Shown here: in pieces, positions 6,096 through 13,917 of the stretch
Layout of the letters: the number at the start of each line of letters is the position of its first letter
Position numbering within the stretch: the stretch's first letter is position 1
Assembly (NCBI GenBank): GCA_964443545.1
Contig: CAYUCV010000023.1
Location: 1 to 15,869 of the forward strand
DNA: 15,869 nucleotides
Direction: 5' to 3'
Source of the DNA: JBAZKV01 sp964443545
Lineage (GTDB): Bacteria > Margulisbacteria > WOR-1 > JAKLHX01 > JBAZKV01
The notes under the pieces: generated by a model
The model's input: only the letters and a program-made list of their open reading frames with translations
Database searches by the model: none
What the model was told of the DNA's origin: nothing
Program-made: the position numbers and the translations under genes

Positions 6096-6905
6096 TTGCA
6101 GATAATACAACAGCTCGAGAACGAAGGCTACAAAAGTGCCAGGACCTATATCCCGGCCGAGGATGAAATATCGGCTCTTTCGTCCTTCAGCGTCAAGCTG
6201 GACAATTACGAAGGCCATTTTGAAGAACTTCTCACGATGATAGAGAAGCGCTCAATGGAAGTTTTGGAAGTGTGCCTTGCCAAGGTGACCGCCCAGTATC
6301 TGGAATACCTTGCCTGCCTGCCGCAAATGGATGTTTCTGTCGCTTCCGAGTTTCTCCTTATAGCTGCCTATCTTATAGAGAGAAAGTCCAAGGGGCTGCT
6401 GCCCGTTGAGGACGAGAGCCCCGAGGTGGAAGAGATAGAATCCTGCCTGGTTGACCATCTGGCCCTCTACAAGGTCTTTAAGGACCGCTCCGCCGTTCTT
6501 AAAGAAAGGAAAGAGCTGTTTTCAAAGATCTATCACCGTTTTAGGACGGAGGAAAAAGGCCCCCAGCAGGTCAGCGTCTTTTTGTCGGATGTGGCAATAA
6601 GCGACCTTACCGCGGCTTTCAGAAAGATCTGGCTTTCGGCCAAGAGCTCAGGGAGCGGTTACGAGATCGTGGACGAGATCGTGACGGTAGAGGAAAGGAT
6701 CAACCAGATCCTGGACAAACTAACACTTTCTCCTTCCTCTCTGGCCTTTGAGGACCTTTTCGATAAAAGATCAAGACTTGAGACAATAGTTACTTTTCTT
6801 GCCGTCCTTGAACTGATGAGGCAGAAGGCCGTTTTGATCAAGCAGGACATGAGGTTCGGCTCCATACAGATCTTTCCCAGGGTGCCAAGGCAGGAGGTAT
6901 CCTGA
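6096..6905 (+). CDS. scpA: segregation and condensation protein A (ScpA)
   Basis: The kleisin subunit of the SMC-ScpAB condensin, which bridges SMC heads during chromosome organisation and segregation. The call rests on the N-terminal kleisin signature VKLDNYEGHFEELLTMIEKR (33-52), VTAQYLEYL (64-72), the ERKSKGLLP segment (95-103), and a C-terminal winged helix (about 227-260). The family core is usually F/Y-E-G-P-L-D-L-L-L; here PLDL is replaced by HFEE, a notable divergence. It starts with TTG at 6096, chosen because AGGAGA (6085-6090) sits 5 bases upstream. This gives an N-terminal extension of about 30 residues before the kleisin domain. It is directly followed by scpB with a one-base TGATG overlap, which strengthens the call. 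Confidence 0.9.
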   Translation: MQIIQQLENEGYKSARTYIPAEDEISALSSFSVKLDNYEGHFEELLTMIEKRSMEVLEVCLAKVTAQYLEYLACLPQMDVSVASEFLLIAAYLIERKSKGLLPVEDESPEVEEIESCLVDHLALYKVFKDRSAVLKERKELFSKIYHRFRTEEKGPQQVSVFLSDVAISDLTAAFRKIWLSAKSSGSGYEIVDEIVTVEERINQILDKLTLSPSSLAFEDLFDKRSRLETIVTFLAVLELMRQKAVLIKQDMRFGSIQIFPRVPRQEVS

Positions 6906-7474
6906 TGCAAACCCACTCCTCAGATGACAGGAGGTCAGTTGTAGAATCCCTGCTGTTCGTGACAAAAAAACCAGTCAGCCCGGGCGAGATCAGCCTTGTG
7001 ACAGGATATGAGGAGTCGGAAGCCGCAAGGCTTTTGGACGAAATAGCTCTGGAGTATGAAAGCAGACCGCTTCAAGTGATAAAAGTTGCCAACGGCTATA
7101 TAATTGCTACCAGGCCCCAGTACAGCGACTTTATCGACAAGTTCCTAAATTCTCCCGTGTCCGTATCTCTATCTAAACAGGCGCTTGAAACGCTCTCGAT
7201 CATTGCTTACAGGCAACCGGCGACCAAGATAGACATAGAGAGGATACGAGGCGTGATGTCCGACAGCCCCATAAAATCCCTTCTGGATAAGAACCTGATC
7301 AGGGAAAGCGGCAGGAGCGAGGCTCCGGGAAGGCCCATACTGTATTCAACAACAGTAGACTTTCTCAAGCATTTCGGGCTCAACGACTTAAGCGACCTGC
7401 CGCCCATAGAAGAGGACCTCTCGCTGTTGATGGGCCAGTCGCAGGATAGCCGCTTAGAAGAAGCAGCGCAGTGA
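6905..7474 (+). CDS. scpB: segregation and condensation protein B (ScpB)
   Basis: The kite-family subunit that binds ScpA as a dimer and modulates SMC function. The 189-residue protein has two winged-helix modules. The conserved ScpB core is clear: ALETLSIIAYRQPATKIDIE (93-112), IRGV (114-117), and EAPGRPILYSTTVDFLKHFG (139-158) followed by LSDLPP. ATG 6905 overlaps the scpA stop as TGATG, and AGGAGGT lies just upstream inside scpA, indicating coupled translation. The C-terminal tail after DLPPIEE is short and polar. The stop overlaps the GTG start of the next gene. Confidence 0.97.
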   Translation: MQTHSSDDRRSVVESLLFVTKKPVSPGEISLVTGYEESEAARLLDEIALEYESRPLQVIKVANGYIIATRPQYSDFIDKFLNSPVSVSLSKQALETLSIIAYRQPATKIDIERIRGVMSDSPIKSLLDKNLIRESGRSEAPGRPILYSTTVDFLKHFGLNDLSDLPPIEEDLSLLMGQSQDSRLEEAAQ

Positions 7475-8145
7475 GCGAAACACATTTTGACATAGGCCAG
7501 TCATTCAGGGACAAAAGGACGGCCAAAGAGCTGTCCCTGGACAAGGCTGCCAAGGACACCAAGATCTCAAAGCCCTACCTTGCCGCAATAGAGGCAAATG
7601 AATTTTCGAGGATCCCCAACGAGATCGTGGCAAAGGGCTTTCTTCAGATCTATGCCGATTATCTTGGCCTTGATCCAAGGCTCGTGCTTTCCGAGTTCAG
7701 AAAAAGGACAAAGAAGCACCCTCCCGTTGTTGTTGCGGCCAAGCAAAAAAGAACACAGCCTGCGCTGCCCGAAAACTATTATAAGTACGGGGTCACAGCA
7801 GTACTTGCGGTCCTTCTTGTCTTTTTTATGTCCTGGGGGGTGTTGTCTTTGCTCAATAGTTCCGGTCCCAATAATAAGCAGGCGGCAAAACCACTAGTTT
7901 TAAAGAACGAGGGCCTTTTGCTCAGGCTGGAAGTTAGCGGAAGGTCCTGGATCAGGGCATATGCAGACGGCGCCTTAGCCTTTGAGGGGGTCTATTATGA
8001 AGGCGCCTCAAAAACTCTAGAAGCCAAAAACAGCGCCACGGTCAAGATAGGCAATGCGGGAGCCGTTAAAATATACTCCGGATCCGAACTCGTTTATGGC
8101 GGAGGTTCTCCCGGCCAGGTAGTAAGCAAAGAATTTACCAGATGA
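7471..8145 (+). CDS. rodZ: RodZ-like helix-turn-helix membrane protein
   Basis: A bitopic membrane protein of RodZ type. RodZ links the MreB cytoskeleton to the elongation machinery. The order of parts fits the family: a cytoplasmic HTH_25 domain (residues ~9-78, with SLDKAAKDTKISKPYLAAIE and GFLQIYADYLGLD), a basic juxtamembrane stretch (~77-95), one transmembrane helix (~106-128), a polar linker, and a C-terminal beta-rich DUF4115 domain (~146-224) containing RSWIRAYADG. It has 224 residues; E. coli RodZ is longer because of its linker. The start is GTG 7471, overlapping the scpB stop as GTGA. mreB is not in this window. Some HTH_25/DUF4115 proteins have unknown roles, so the exact function is inferred from architecture. 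Confidence 0.88.
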   Translation: MSETHFDIGQSFRDKRTAKELSLDKAAKDTKISKPYLAAIEANEFSRIPNEIVAKGFLQIYADYLGLDPRLVLSEFRKRTKKHPPVVVAAKQKRTQPALPENYYKYGVTAVLAVLLVFFMSWGVLSLLNSSGPNNKQAAKPLVLKNEGLLLRLEVSGRSWIRAYADGALAFEGVYYEGASKTLEAKNSATVKIGNAGAVKIYSGSELVYGGGSPGQVVSKEFTR

Positions 8146-8854
8146 CCGCTTTAGGCCAGATCTCATCAATATTCCAGAGCGTCCAGGGTGAAGGCTTGTA
8201 TGTCGGGGAACGGCAGGTCTTTGTCAGGTTTACTGGATGCAATCTGTCGTGTGAATATTGTGATACGCAGGGGATAGATCCTAAGCTCCAAACCCTAAAT
8301 CCTAAACAAATTCAAAGCCAAAAACTCAAAACGGATTTTTCGCAGCCTTTGGATGTTGAGAGCGTTGTTAAAGCGGTCGAGGCTTTTTTGACAAACCCAA
8401 AACTGTTCCACTCCGTCAGTATAACCGGGGGAGAGCCTCTGTTGCAGGTGGACTTTTTGAAGGAACTGCTCCCGAAACTGAAACTGAAGAAGTATCTTGA
8501 GACCAACGGCACTCTGCCGGACCATCTTGCGGAGATATTGGACCTTGTAGATATTGTAGCCATGGACATAAAACTGCCTTCTGCAACAGGCTGCGCTTCC
8601 TATTTTAAAGAGCACGAAAAATTCCTGGAGACAGCGCTCTTTAAAAATGTATTCGTCAAAGCCGTGGTCACAAAAGACACCCTGCCCAAGGAGATCGATG
8701 ATATGTGCGCTTTGATAGAGAGGGTGGAAAGCTCCGTTCCTCTTGTTTTGCAGCCGGCAACTCCTCAGAGAGGGGGCAAGCATAATCCATCACCGGACCA
8801 ACTCCTGTCATTTCAGGCAATAGCAAAGAAAAGACTTGCAAAGGTGCTGGTAAT
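8142..8854 (+). CDS. queE: 7-carboxy-7-deazaguanine synthase (radical SAM), 3' end lost in gap
   Basis: QueE converts 6-carboxytetrahydropterin to 7-carboxy-7-deazaguanine on the way to preQ0 and queuosine. The radical-SAM cluster motif is CNLSCEYC (C33, C37, C40: CX3CX2C, the QueE spacing). Family segments include SIFQSVQGEG (9-18), ITGGEPLLQ (94-102), YLETNG (118-123) and DIKLPS. About 237 residues are visible, and only around ten C-terminal residues should be missing. The ATG overlaps the rodZ stop (ATGA). No queC or queD partner is in view. Residues 50-63 are encoded by a G-poor, repeat-like stretch sitting in the variable loop after the cluster motif. Confidence 0.93.
8291..8331 (+). repeat. 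G-poor CCTAAA-type repeat-like segment inside queE
   Basis: Forty-one bases with a single G, built from CCCTAAAT-CCTAAAC followed by CAAATTCAAAGCC and AAAACTCAAAAC. The composition breaks sharply from the flanking coding sequence. It resembles the CTAAATCCTAAAC / CAAATTC-rich repeats I associate with intergenic regions of several uncultured bacterial phyla; that resemblance is from memory and untested. It is translated in frame as a Gln/Lys/Leu-rich loop. Confidence 0.5.
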
Positions 8855-8954
8855 NNNNNNNNNNNNNNNNNNNNNNNNNNNNNNNNNNNNNNNNNNNNNN
8901 NNNNNNNNNNNNNNNNNNNNNNNNNNNNNNNNNNNNNNNNNNNNNNNNNNNNNN
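8855..8954. other. assembly gap (100 N)
   Basis: Exactly 100 N, a placeholder of unknown true length. It hides the convergent 3' ends of queE (plus) and of the unrecognised minus-strand gene, and any terminator between them. Because the flanking genes converge, nothing confirms that the two contigs are truly adjacent. Confidence 0.98.
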
Positions 8955-9790
8955 TTGTTGAAACTGTCTATCCAGTATTTTATGTCCACTTTTATGAAAT
9001 CCGATATGCTGATGAGGTCGCCGAGGCTGTATTTTTTCATCAGGGCCGCGATATCGACTACAGAGACAAAGTCTTTTTCTAGTAAGGACAGATAGTCTAT
9101 GGCAGAGGCCGGTTTGTCCGTCTTTACAAGATAGTCCGCCATGTCGGCAGGACTGCTGAGTGAGATCATGAACCGGTCTTTTATCGCCAGCAGGAAGACG
9201 CGCTTTAGTATCTCTTGCGTTTTATAATCCAGATACCGGATATCGTTTATCGTAAGGCCGGCCTCAATTAGAGCGGCTTCGGCCGAGCGCACCATGATAT
9301 CTAATTCGTTCTTTTCCTTGTCGGACCTTGCGGTCATTTGTTTTGCGGAAAGTCCGATGTAATCCCTTACCAGATCGGTCTTCACTTTCTTTATGTTGTC
9401 TATTGAGGTGATGTATTCCGCCGGGGCAAGTTTCGGGGCTTCTTCCTTTTCTTCTTTCTTTTCCCCATTATTTCTTTTTGATCTGTCCGCGCTTTTATCG
9501 GTTTTTTTTACGGAGGCCCTAAGCTTGTGTTCCGTTATTGTGGCCATTCTTTCCAGGTAATCCAATTCTCCTTCCCCGGGCTTTCTTTCTCCTTTTTTGG
9601 CAAGTTCGGAAAGCGCATCCGGGGAGATCATCTCAAGAAAGACGCTTTTGAACGGGACCGCAACATTTATATCTACGGCGTTGGCTATTTTATCTTTGTT
9701 GACGGTCCTTTCAAAGCCTGTGCCGATTATGCCTCCGGCGCCGGCAGCGGCTGCCTGCTGGTTGGAGCCGGGAAGTCCTTCTATGGGCAT
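8955..9790 (-). CDS. unrecognised protein with charged linker, 3' end lost in gap
   Basis: I do not recognise a family. The start is the ATG whose complement is at 9788-9790, chosen because AAGGAA lies six bases upstream on the minus strand and a promoter precedes it; longer versions of the frame run through that promoter and into carB. About 278 residues are visible. They form an Ala/Gly-rich N-terminus (near residues 8-22), a region ending with EGELDYLERM, a strongly charged Lys/Glu/Asp/Arg linker (near 95-125), then a long predominantly helical part with Asp/Leu-rich segments such as SLLEKDFVSVVDIAALMKKY. No signal peptide, transmembrane helix, Cys pair or nucleotide-binding motif is seen. 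It is transcribed away from carB. Confidence 0.75.
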
Positions 9791-9809
9791 GATCTGTTCC
9801 TTTTGCCTA

Positions 9810-9837
9810 ATTATAGTATAAGCGGCCGTAAGGTCAA
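9810..9837 (-). promoter_or_regulatory. minus-strand promoter of the unrecognised gene
   Basis: Read on the minus strand, TTGACC (complement of 9832-9837) and TATAAT (complement of 9810-9815) are separated by 16 bp. The expected start near 9803 gives a leader of about 13 bases that begins at the AAGGAA ribosome-binding site. It is back-to-back with, and shares DNA with, the carB promoter. Confidence 0.65.
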
Positions 9838-9847
9838 TATAACCCCG

Positions 9848-9856
9848 TGTTATAAT
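9848..9856 (+). promoter_or_regulatory. extended -10 box of carB
   Basis: TG-T-TATAAT (9848-9856) is a perfect extended -10 box ending 10 bases before the ATG at 9867. No good -35 is seen, which extended -10 promoters tolerate. The expected start near 9863 leaves a leader of about four bases and there is no Shine-Dalgarno, so carB mRNA should be essentially leaderless. Confidence 0.7.
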
Positions 9857-9866
9857 GGCTTCTGAA

Positions 9867-12800
9867 ATGCCAAAAAGAACAGACCTGAAAAAAATAATGC
9901 TGATAGGCTCCGGGCCCATAGTGATAGGGCAGGCGTGTGAATTCGATTATTCCGGGACCCAGGCGTGCAAGGCTCTCAAAGAAGAAGGATATGAAGTTGT
10001 CCTCGTCAACAGTAACCCCGCCACGATAATGACAGATCCGGAATTTGCCGACAGAACCTATATAGAGCCCATTACTCCCGAGATTGTGGAAAAGATCATA
10101 GAAGCAGAAAAGCCTGACGCGCTGCTGCCGACCCTCGGAGGCCAGACAGCGCTTAATGTGACGGTGGCTCTGGGCGAAAAAGGCGTCTTTAAGAAGTACG
10201 GGGTTGAGCTTATTGGCGCAAGCCTTGAAGCGATAAAGAAAGCTGAGGACAGACAGCTTTTTAAGGAAGCCATGGCAAAGATCGGCCTCGACCTGTCCAA
10301 GAGCGCTTTTGTCTACAGCGTTGAAGAAGCTGTAAAGGCCGTTGAGGATATCGGTTTTCCGGCAATAATCAGGCCGGCGTTCACCATGGGCGGCTCTGGC
10401 GGAGGCATCGCGTACAACCTTGAGGAATTAAAGACGATCGTCGCCTCGGGCGTCTCCATGAGCCAGATAGGTCAGGTGCTGATAGAAGAATCCATAATAG
10501 GCTGGAAGGAATACGAGCTTGAGGTGATGAGGGACCTCAAAGATAACGTGGTCATAATCTGCACTATCGAGAACTTTGATCCGATGGGCATACACACGGG
10601 AGACAGCATTACGGTAGCGCCTGCACAGACCCTGACGGATAAGGAATTCCAGCGTTTGAGGAACTATTCGATAGCTGTAATAAGAGAGATAGGGGTTGAT
10701 ACCGGAGGCTCCAACATACAATTCGGGGTAAATCCGGACAACGGCAGGGTGGTGATAATCGAGATGAACCCAAGGGTCTCGCGCAGCTCCGCTTTGGCGT
10801 CAAAGGCCACGGGCTTTCCCATAGCAAAGATCGCGGCCAAACTTGCCGTGGGATATTCTCTTGACGAGATCCCCAACGATATAACAAAAAAGACGCCTGC
10901 CTGTTTTGAGCCTTCCATAGACTATGTGGTGACCAAGCTTCCCAGGTTCACCTTTGAAAAATTCCCGGCAGCGGACAGGACCCTGAACACGCAGATGAAG
11001 TCAGTGGGTGAGGCCATGGCCATCGGCAGGACCTTTACGGAGTCCCTTCAAAAGGCCCTGCGCTCGCTCGAGATCGATGTGAGCGGGCTCGACGACCTTA
11101 AGAAGGACAAAAGCGATGTCGACGAGTCTCAACTGGCTCTCTCGGTCTTTGAAAAAATTTCTGAGACCTCCGTTCCGGTAGAAAAGATCAAGGAAAAACT
11201 GAGCATCCCCAATGCGGAGAGGCTGTTCTATATAAAGCAGGCCTTCCAGAACGGAATGTCCGTTGACGAAATAGCAAAACTGAGCAGAATAGACAAATGG
11301 TTCCTGGACAATATCCTCCAGATAGTGGAAGCGCAGGCAAGGATAAAGGATAAGGTGGTGGACTGCGACCTGGACACGCTCAAAGAAGCCAAGCGCATGG
11401 GTTTTTCCGACCGGCAGATAGGAAGGTACTGGAGGATGTCCGAAACTCAGGTCAGAAAGGTCAGAAAAGATGCCGGTATCGTCCCGGTCTATAAGACCGT
11501 TGATACTTGCGCCGCAGAATTTGAGGCTTATACGCCTTATTATTATTCAACCTATGAAAAAGAGGATGAAGTTCTTCCGTCACAGCGGCCCAAGATAATG
11601 ATACTGGGAGGAGGGCCCAACAGGATAGGGCAGGGAATTGAGTTTGACTACTGCTGCGTTCATGCCTCGTTTGCTCTTAAGCAGGACGGGTTTGAGACCA
11701 TAATGGTCAACTGCAATCCGGAAACGGTATCTACCGACTACGATACTTCCGACAGGCTCTACTTTGAGCCGATGACCTTTGAGGATGTGATGAACATCGT
11801 CGAAAAAGAAGAGCCCATCGGGGTCATCGTCCAGTTCGGAGGCCAGACCCCTCTTAAACTGGCGGTGCCGCTGGAAAGAGCCGGGGTCAAGCTGCTGGGG
11901 ACCTCCTCGGATTCTATAGACATGGCAGAAGACAGGAAAAGGTTTGATAAATTGCTGGCCAAACTGGACATACCAAGGCCCAGCAACGGAACTGCGATGT
12001 CGTACGAGGAGGCAAGGGCTGTTGCGCAGAAGATAGGATATCCTGTGCTGGCGCGTCCCTCATATGTGCTTGGCGGAAGAGCGATGGAAATAGTTTATGA
12101 CGACGATTCTCTGATGAACTATATGAAGACCGCCTCGCAAGTCTCTCCCGATCATCCCATTTTGATCGATGAATTCCTTGAGGATGCCATAGAGGTGGAT
12201 GTTGACTGCGTCTGTGACGGAAAGGATGCCGTGATAGCCGGGATAATGGAGCACATAGAGGAGGCGGGGATACACAGCGGGGACAGCGCCTGCGTCCTGC
12301 CGCCGTATTCAATAGCCCAGGAAACTATTGAGACCATCAAGGAATACACTTATGCGCTGGCAAAAAAACTTAAGGTAGTGGGCCTTATGAACATCCAGTA
12401 TGCCGTAAAGAACGATAAAGTTTATGTCCTTGAGGTAAACCCGAGAGCATCCCGTACCGTTCCGTTTGTCTCAAAGGCTACCGGGATCCCCTGGGCCAAG
12501 GTGGCGGCGCGGGTAATGGCCGGCAAAAGTCTAAAAGAGCTTAAGATAAAGGAAAGAGAGGGGAAGCATATTTCGGTCAAAGAAGTTGTTTTTCCTTTCA
12601 TAAAATTTACCAATCAGGATATCCTTCTGGGACCGGAGATGAGGTCAACCGGCGAAGTTATGGGGATATCGGACGACTTTGGATCAGCTTATGCCAAGGC
12701 GCAGCTCGGCGCGGGAGAAAAACTTCCTCTTTCCGGGACCGCTTTCATTTCGGTCAAGAACAAGGACAAAAGGAACATAATCCCGATAGCAAAAGAATTT

Positions 12801-13127
12801 TCCTCTCTGGGGTTTAAGCTAGTTGCCACCGAAGGCACTGCCAACGCCCTGGGGAGATCCGGCATAGACGTTCAAAAGGTCAAAAAGTTCTCCGAAGGCC
12901 GGCCGAATATTGTTGATGAAATTAAGTCAGGCAAAGTAGATCTGGTCATAAACACTCCCCTGGGAAAAGGGAGCCGCCAGGATGAATATGAGATCAGAAG
13001 GGCGGCCCTTCTGAATAAGGTGCTTGTTGTGACCACTTTATCGGGGGCTTCTGCGATCGCCGGCGCGGTGGAATCCGTCAAGAAGAAGCCTCTTTCCGTA
13101 AAGGCGCTGCAGGAATATTTTAAGTAA
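9867..13127 (+). CDS. carB: carbamoyl-phosphate synthase large subunit
   Basis: CarB makes carbamoyl phosphate from bicarbonate, ATP and ammonia (delivered by CarA) for pyrimidine and arginine synthesis. The protein has 1086 residues, close to the family's ~1070. The two tandem ATP-grasp halves are clear: the first has GSGPIVIGQACEFDYSGTQ, GGQTALN and EMNPRVSRSSALASKATG; the second has GGGPNRIGQGIEFDYCC, GGQTPLKLA, PSYVLGGRAMEIVY and EVNPRASRTVPFVSKATG. Between them lies the helical oligomerisation domain, and the last ~130 residues form the MGS-like allosteric domain (LVINTPLGKG). I place the start at 9867 because the family N-terminus is MPKRTDLKK; an in-frame ATG at 9855 is part of the -10 box. 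carA is not adjacent, so the small subunit must be encoded elsewhere. Confidence 0.97.
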   Translation: MPKRTDLKKIMLIGSGPIVIGQACEFDYSGTQACKALKEEGYEVVLVNSNPATIMTDPEFADRTYIEPITPEIVEKIIEAEKPDALLPTLGGQTALNVTVALGEKGVFKKYGVELIGASLEAIKKAEDRQLFKEAMAKIGLDLSKSAFVYSVEEAVKAVEDIGFPAIIRPAFTMGGSGGGIAYNLEELKTIVASGVSMSQIGQVLIEESIIGWKEYELEVMRDLKDNVVIICTIENFDPMGIHTGDSITVAPAQTLTDKEFQRLRNYSIAVIREIGVDTGGSNIQFGVNPDNGRVVIIEMNPRVSRSSALASKATGFPIAKIAAKLAVGYSLDEIPNDITKKTPACFEPSIDYVVTKLPRFTFEKFPAADRTLNTQMKSVGEAMAIGRTFTESLQKALRSLEIDVSGLDDLKKDKSDVDESQLALSVFEKISETSVPVEKIKEKLSIPNAERLFYIKQAFQNGMSVDEIAKLSRIDKWFLDNILQIVEAQARIKDKVVDCDLDTLKEAKRMGFSDRQIGRYWRMSETQVRKVRKDAGIVPVYKTVDTCAAEFEAYTPYYYSTYEKEDEVLPSQRPKIMILGGGPNRIGQGIEFDYCCVHASFALKQDGFETIMVNCNPETVSTDYDTSDRLYFEPMTFEDVMNIVEKEEPIGVIVQFGGQTPLKLAVPLERAGVKLLGTSSDSIDMAEDRKRFDKLLAKLDIPRPSNGTAMSYEEARAVAQKIGYPVLARPSYVLGGRAMEIVYDDDSLMNYMKTASQVSPDHPILIDEFLEDAIEVDVDCVCDGKDAVIAGIMEHIEEAGIHSGDSACVLPPYSIAQETIETIKEYTYALAKKLKVVGLMNIQYAVKNDKVYVLEVNPRASRTVPFVSKATGIPWAKVAARVMAGKSLKELKIKEREGKHISVKEVVFPFIKFTNQDILLGPEMRSTGEVMGISDDFGSAYAKAQLGAGEKLPLSGTAFISVKNKDKRNIIPIAKEFSSLGFKLVATEGTANALGRSGIDVQKVKKFSEGRPNIVDEIKSGKVDLVINTPLGKGSRQDEYEIRRAALLNKVLVVTTLSGASAIAGAVESVKKKPLSVKALQEYFK

Positions 13128-13129
13128 GG

Positions 13130-13159
13130 TTGACATGCTGCCATCTTTTTTTGTATAAT
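13130..13159 (+). promoter_or_regulatory. near-consensus promoter of the winged-helix regulator
   Basis: A perfect -35 box TTGACA (13130-13135) and a perfect -10 box TATAAT (13154-13159) with an 18-bp spacer, beginning three bases after the carB stop codon. The expected start is near 13166, leaving a leader of about 27 bases. A conserved element at 13168-13183 lies immediately downstream of that start, where a repressor could block transcription. Confidence 0.8.
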
Positions 13160-13167
13160 AATATTTG

Positions 13168-13183
13168 GGTCTTTTGGGGGTAA
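13168..13183 (+). promoter_or_regulatory. candidate operator, copy 1 (before the regulator gene)
   Basis: GGTCTTTTGGGGGTAA, found again with one base deleted at 13918-13932 before the ACP gene. Together with the preceding TTTG it contains a loose direct repeat of TTTGGG about 9 bases apart rather than a palindrome. It lies just past the predicted transcription start. The G run could also act as a wobble-paired, distant ribosome-binding site. Confidence 0.5.
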
Positions 13184-13192
13184 TATTTAAAA

Positions 13193-13897
13193 ATGTATCT
13201 TACGCCCCGTCAAAATGAATTTTTAAGCAAAGTTGTGGATCTGTATCAGCTTGCAGGCAGGCCAATCCACTATACAACTATTGCGGGCAATCTCGGGATC
13301 AGCAAATGGTCTGCCTATGACATGATGAAATTATTGGAGGATAAAGGGCTTATAATTTCCAGCTATGATGTACCAGAGATAGGCAAGTGCAGGGGGCGTT
13401 CCTCGATAGTTTTTTCTCCTACCGCCAAGGGTCAGAACCTGATAAAGGAACTGTCAGGGATAATTCCGGAAAAACAGGAATGGCAAAAGCTTAGAGTAAA
13501 GATCCTAGAGAATCTGTCTAAACTGGAGGGTCCGGAATATGAAACGCTTCTGTGCGAGCTGCTAAAAAAGAATCCTGCTCAAACAAATCCTCTTTTGTAC
13601 TGTACTGATATGACCACGGCGATGCTTTTGGTTATCAAAGGGTTCAAGGATAAACTCAAAGGCGGGATTTCAATCAAGACAATTCTTAAAGATACCCCAA
13701 AAATGAGCGGCAAACTGATTTCTTTGGCGGGGCTTACATTGGGAATGAGTTTAACAGGATTGGCGGACAAAACAAGCATTGCCAAGGTATTAGGACAAAC
13801 CAGAAAATTTAAAGCTCTTGTTCAGGAAATGGATCTAAAGCGGCTTAAGATGTTGGAAGAGTTTATGGATGATGCTGCAGGTATCTTATTGGACTGA
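13193..13897 (+). CDS. winged-helix DNA-binding regulator (unassigned family)
   Basis: A 234-residue protein with an N-terminal winged helix: LTPRQNEFLSKVVDLY (3-18), the helix-turn-helix IHYTTIAGNLGISKWSAYDMM (25-45), then EDKGLI and a basic wing with GRSSIVFSPTAKG (68-80). This resembles the DNA-binding heads of LexA-, MarR- or Lrp-like regulators but no autolysis or known ligand domain follows. Residues ~85-234 are helical, with a hydrophobic Gly/Leu/Ser-rich segment near 175-192 that could be a ligand pocket; I do not recognise it. It is preceded by a near-consensus promoter and by an element shared with the ACP gene downstream, suggesting autoregulation and control of the lipid-linked genes. 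Codon use is more AT-rich than in carB. The DNA-binding role is likely; the effector is unknown. Confidence 0.8.
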   Translation: MYLTPRQNEFLSKVVDLYQLAGRPIHYTTIAGNLGISKWSAYDMMKLLEDKGLIISSYDVPEIGKCRGRSSIVFSPTAKGQNLIKELSGIIPEKQEWQKLRVKILENLSKLEGPEYETLLCELLKKNPAQTNPLLYCTDMTTAMLLVIKGFKDKLKGGISIKTILKDTPKMSGKLISLAGLTLGMSLTGLADKTSIAKVLGQTRKFKALVQEMDLKRLKMLEEFMDDAAGILLD

Positions 13898-13917
13898 TTT
13901 TTTTTGTCTATTTTTTT

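Noticed and set aside
8291..8305. Telomere-like CCCTAAA repeat
   Set aside because: Only two degenerate units exist, inside a bacterial gene; the likeness to a eukaryotic telomere is coincidental.
8955..9095. queE continuing past the second gap
   Set aside because: The frame after the N run is only incidental; that sequence codes on the minus strand, and QueE should end within about ten residues.
9855..9866. ATG at 9855 as the carB start
   Set aside because: That ATG is part of the TATAAT box, and the family N-terminus begins at the ATG at 9867.
9791..9919. Longer start for the minus-strand unknown gene
   Set aside because: The extension runs through its own promoter and the carB 5' end; the ATG at 9790 has a well-placed AAGGAA.
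13136..13153. Rho-independent terminator after carB (T run at 13146-13152)
   Set aside because: No stable GC-rich hairpin precedes the T run, and the run sits within the spacer of the next promoter.
13898..13917. Terminator after the winged-helix regulator (T-rich stretch)
   Set aside because: Long T runs are present but no stem-loop precedes them; read-through into the ACP gene remains possible.
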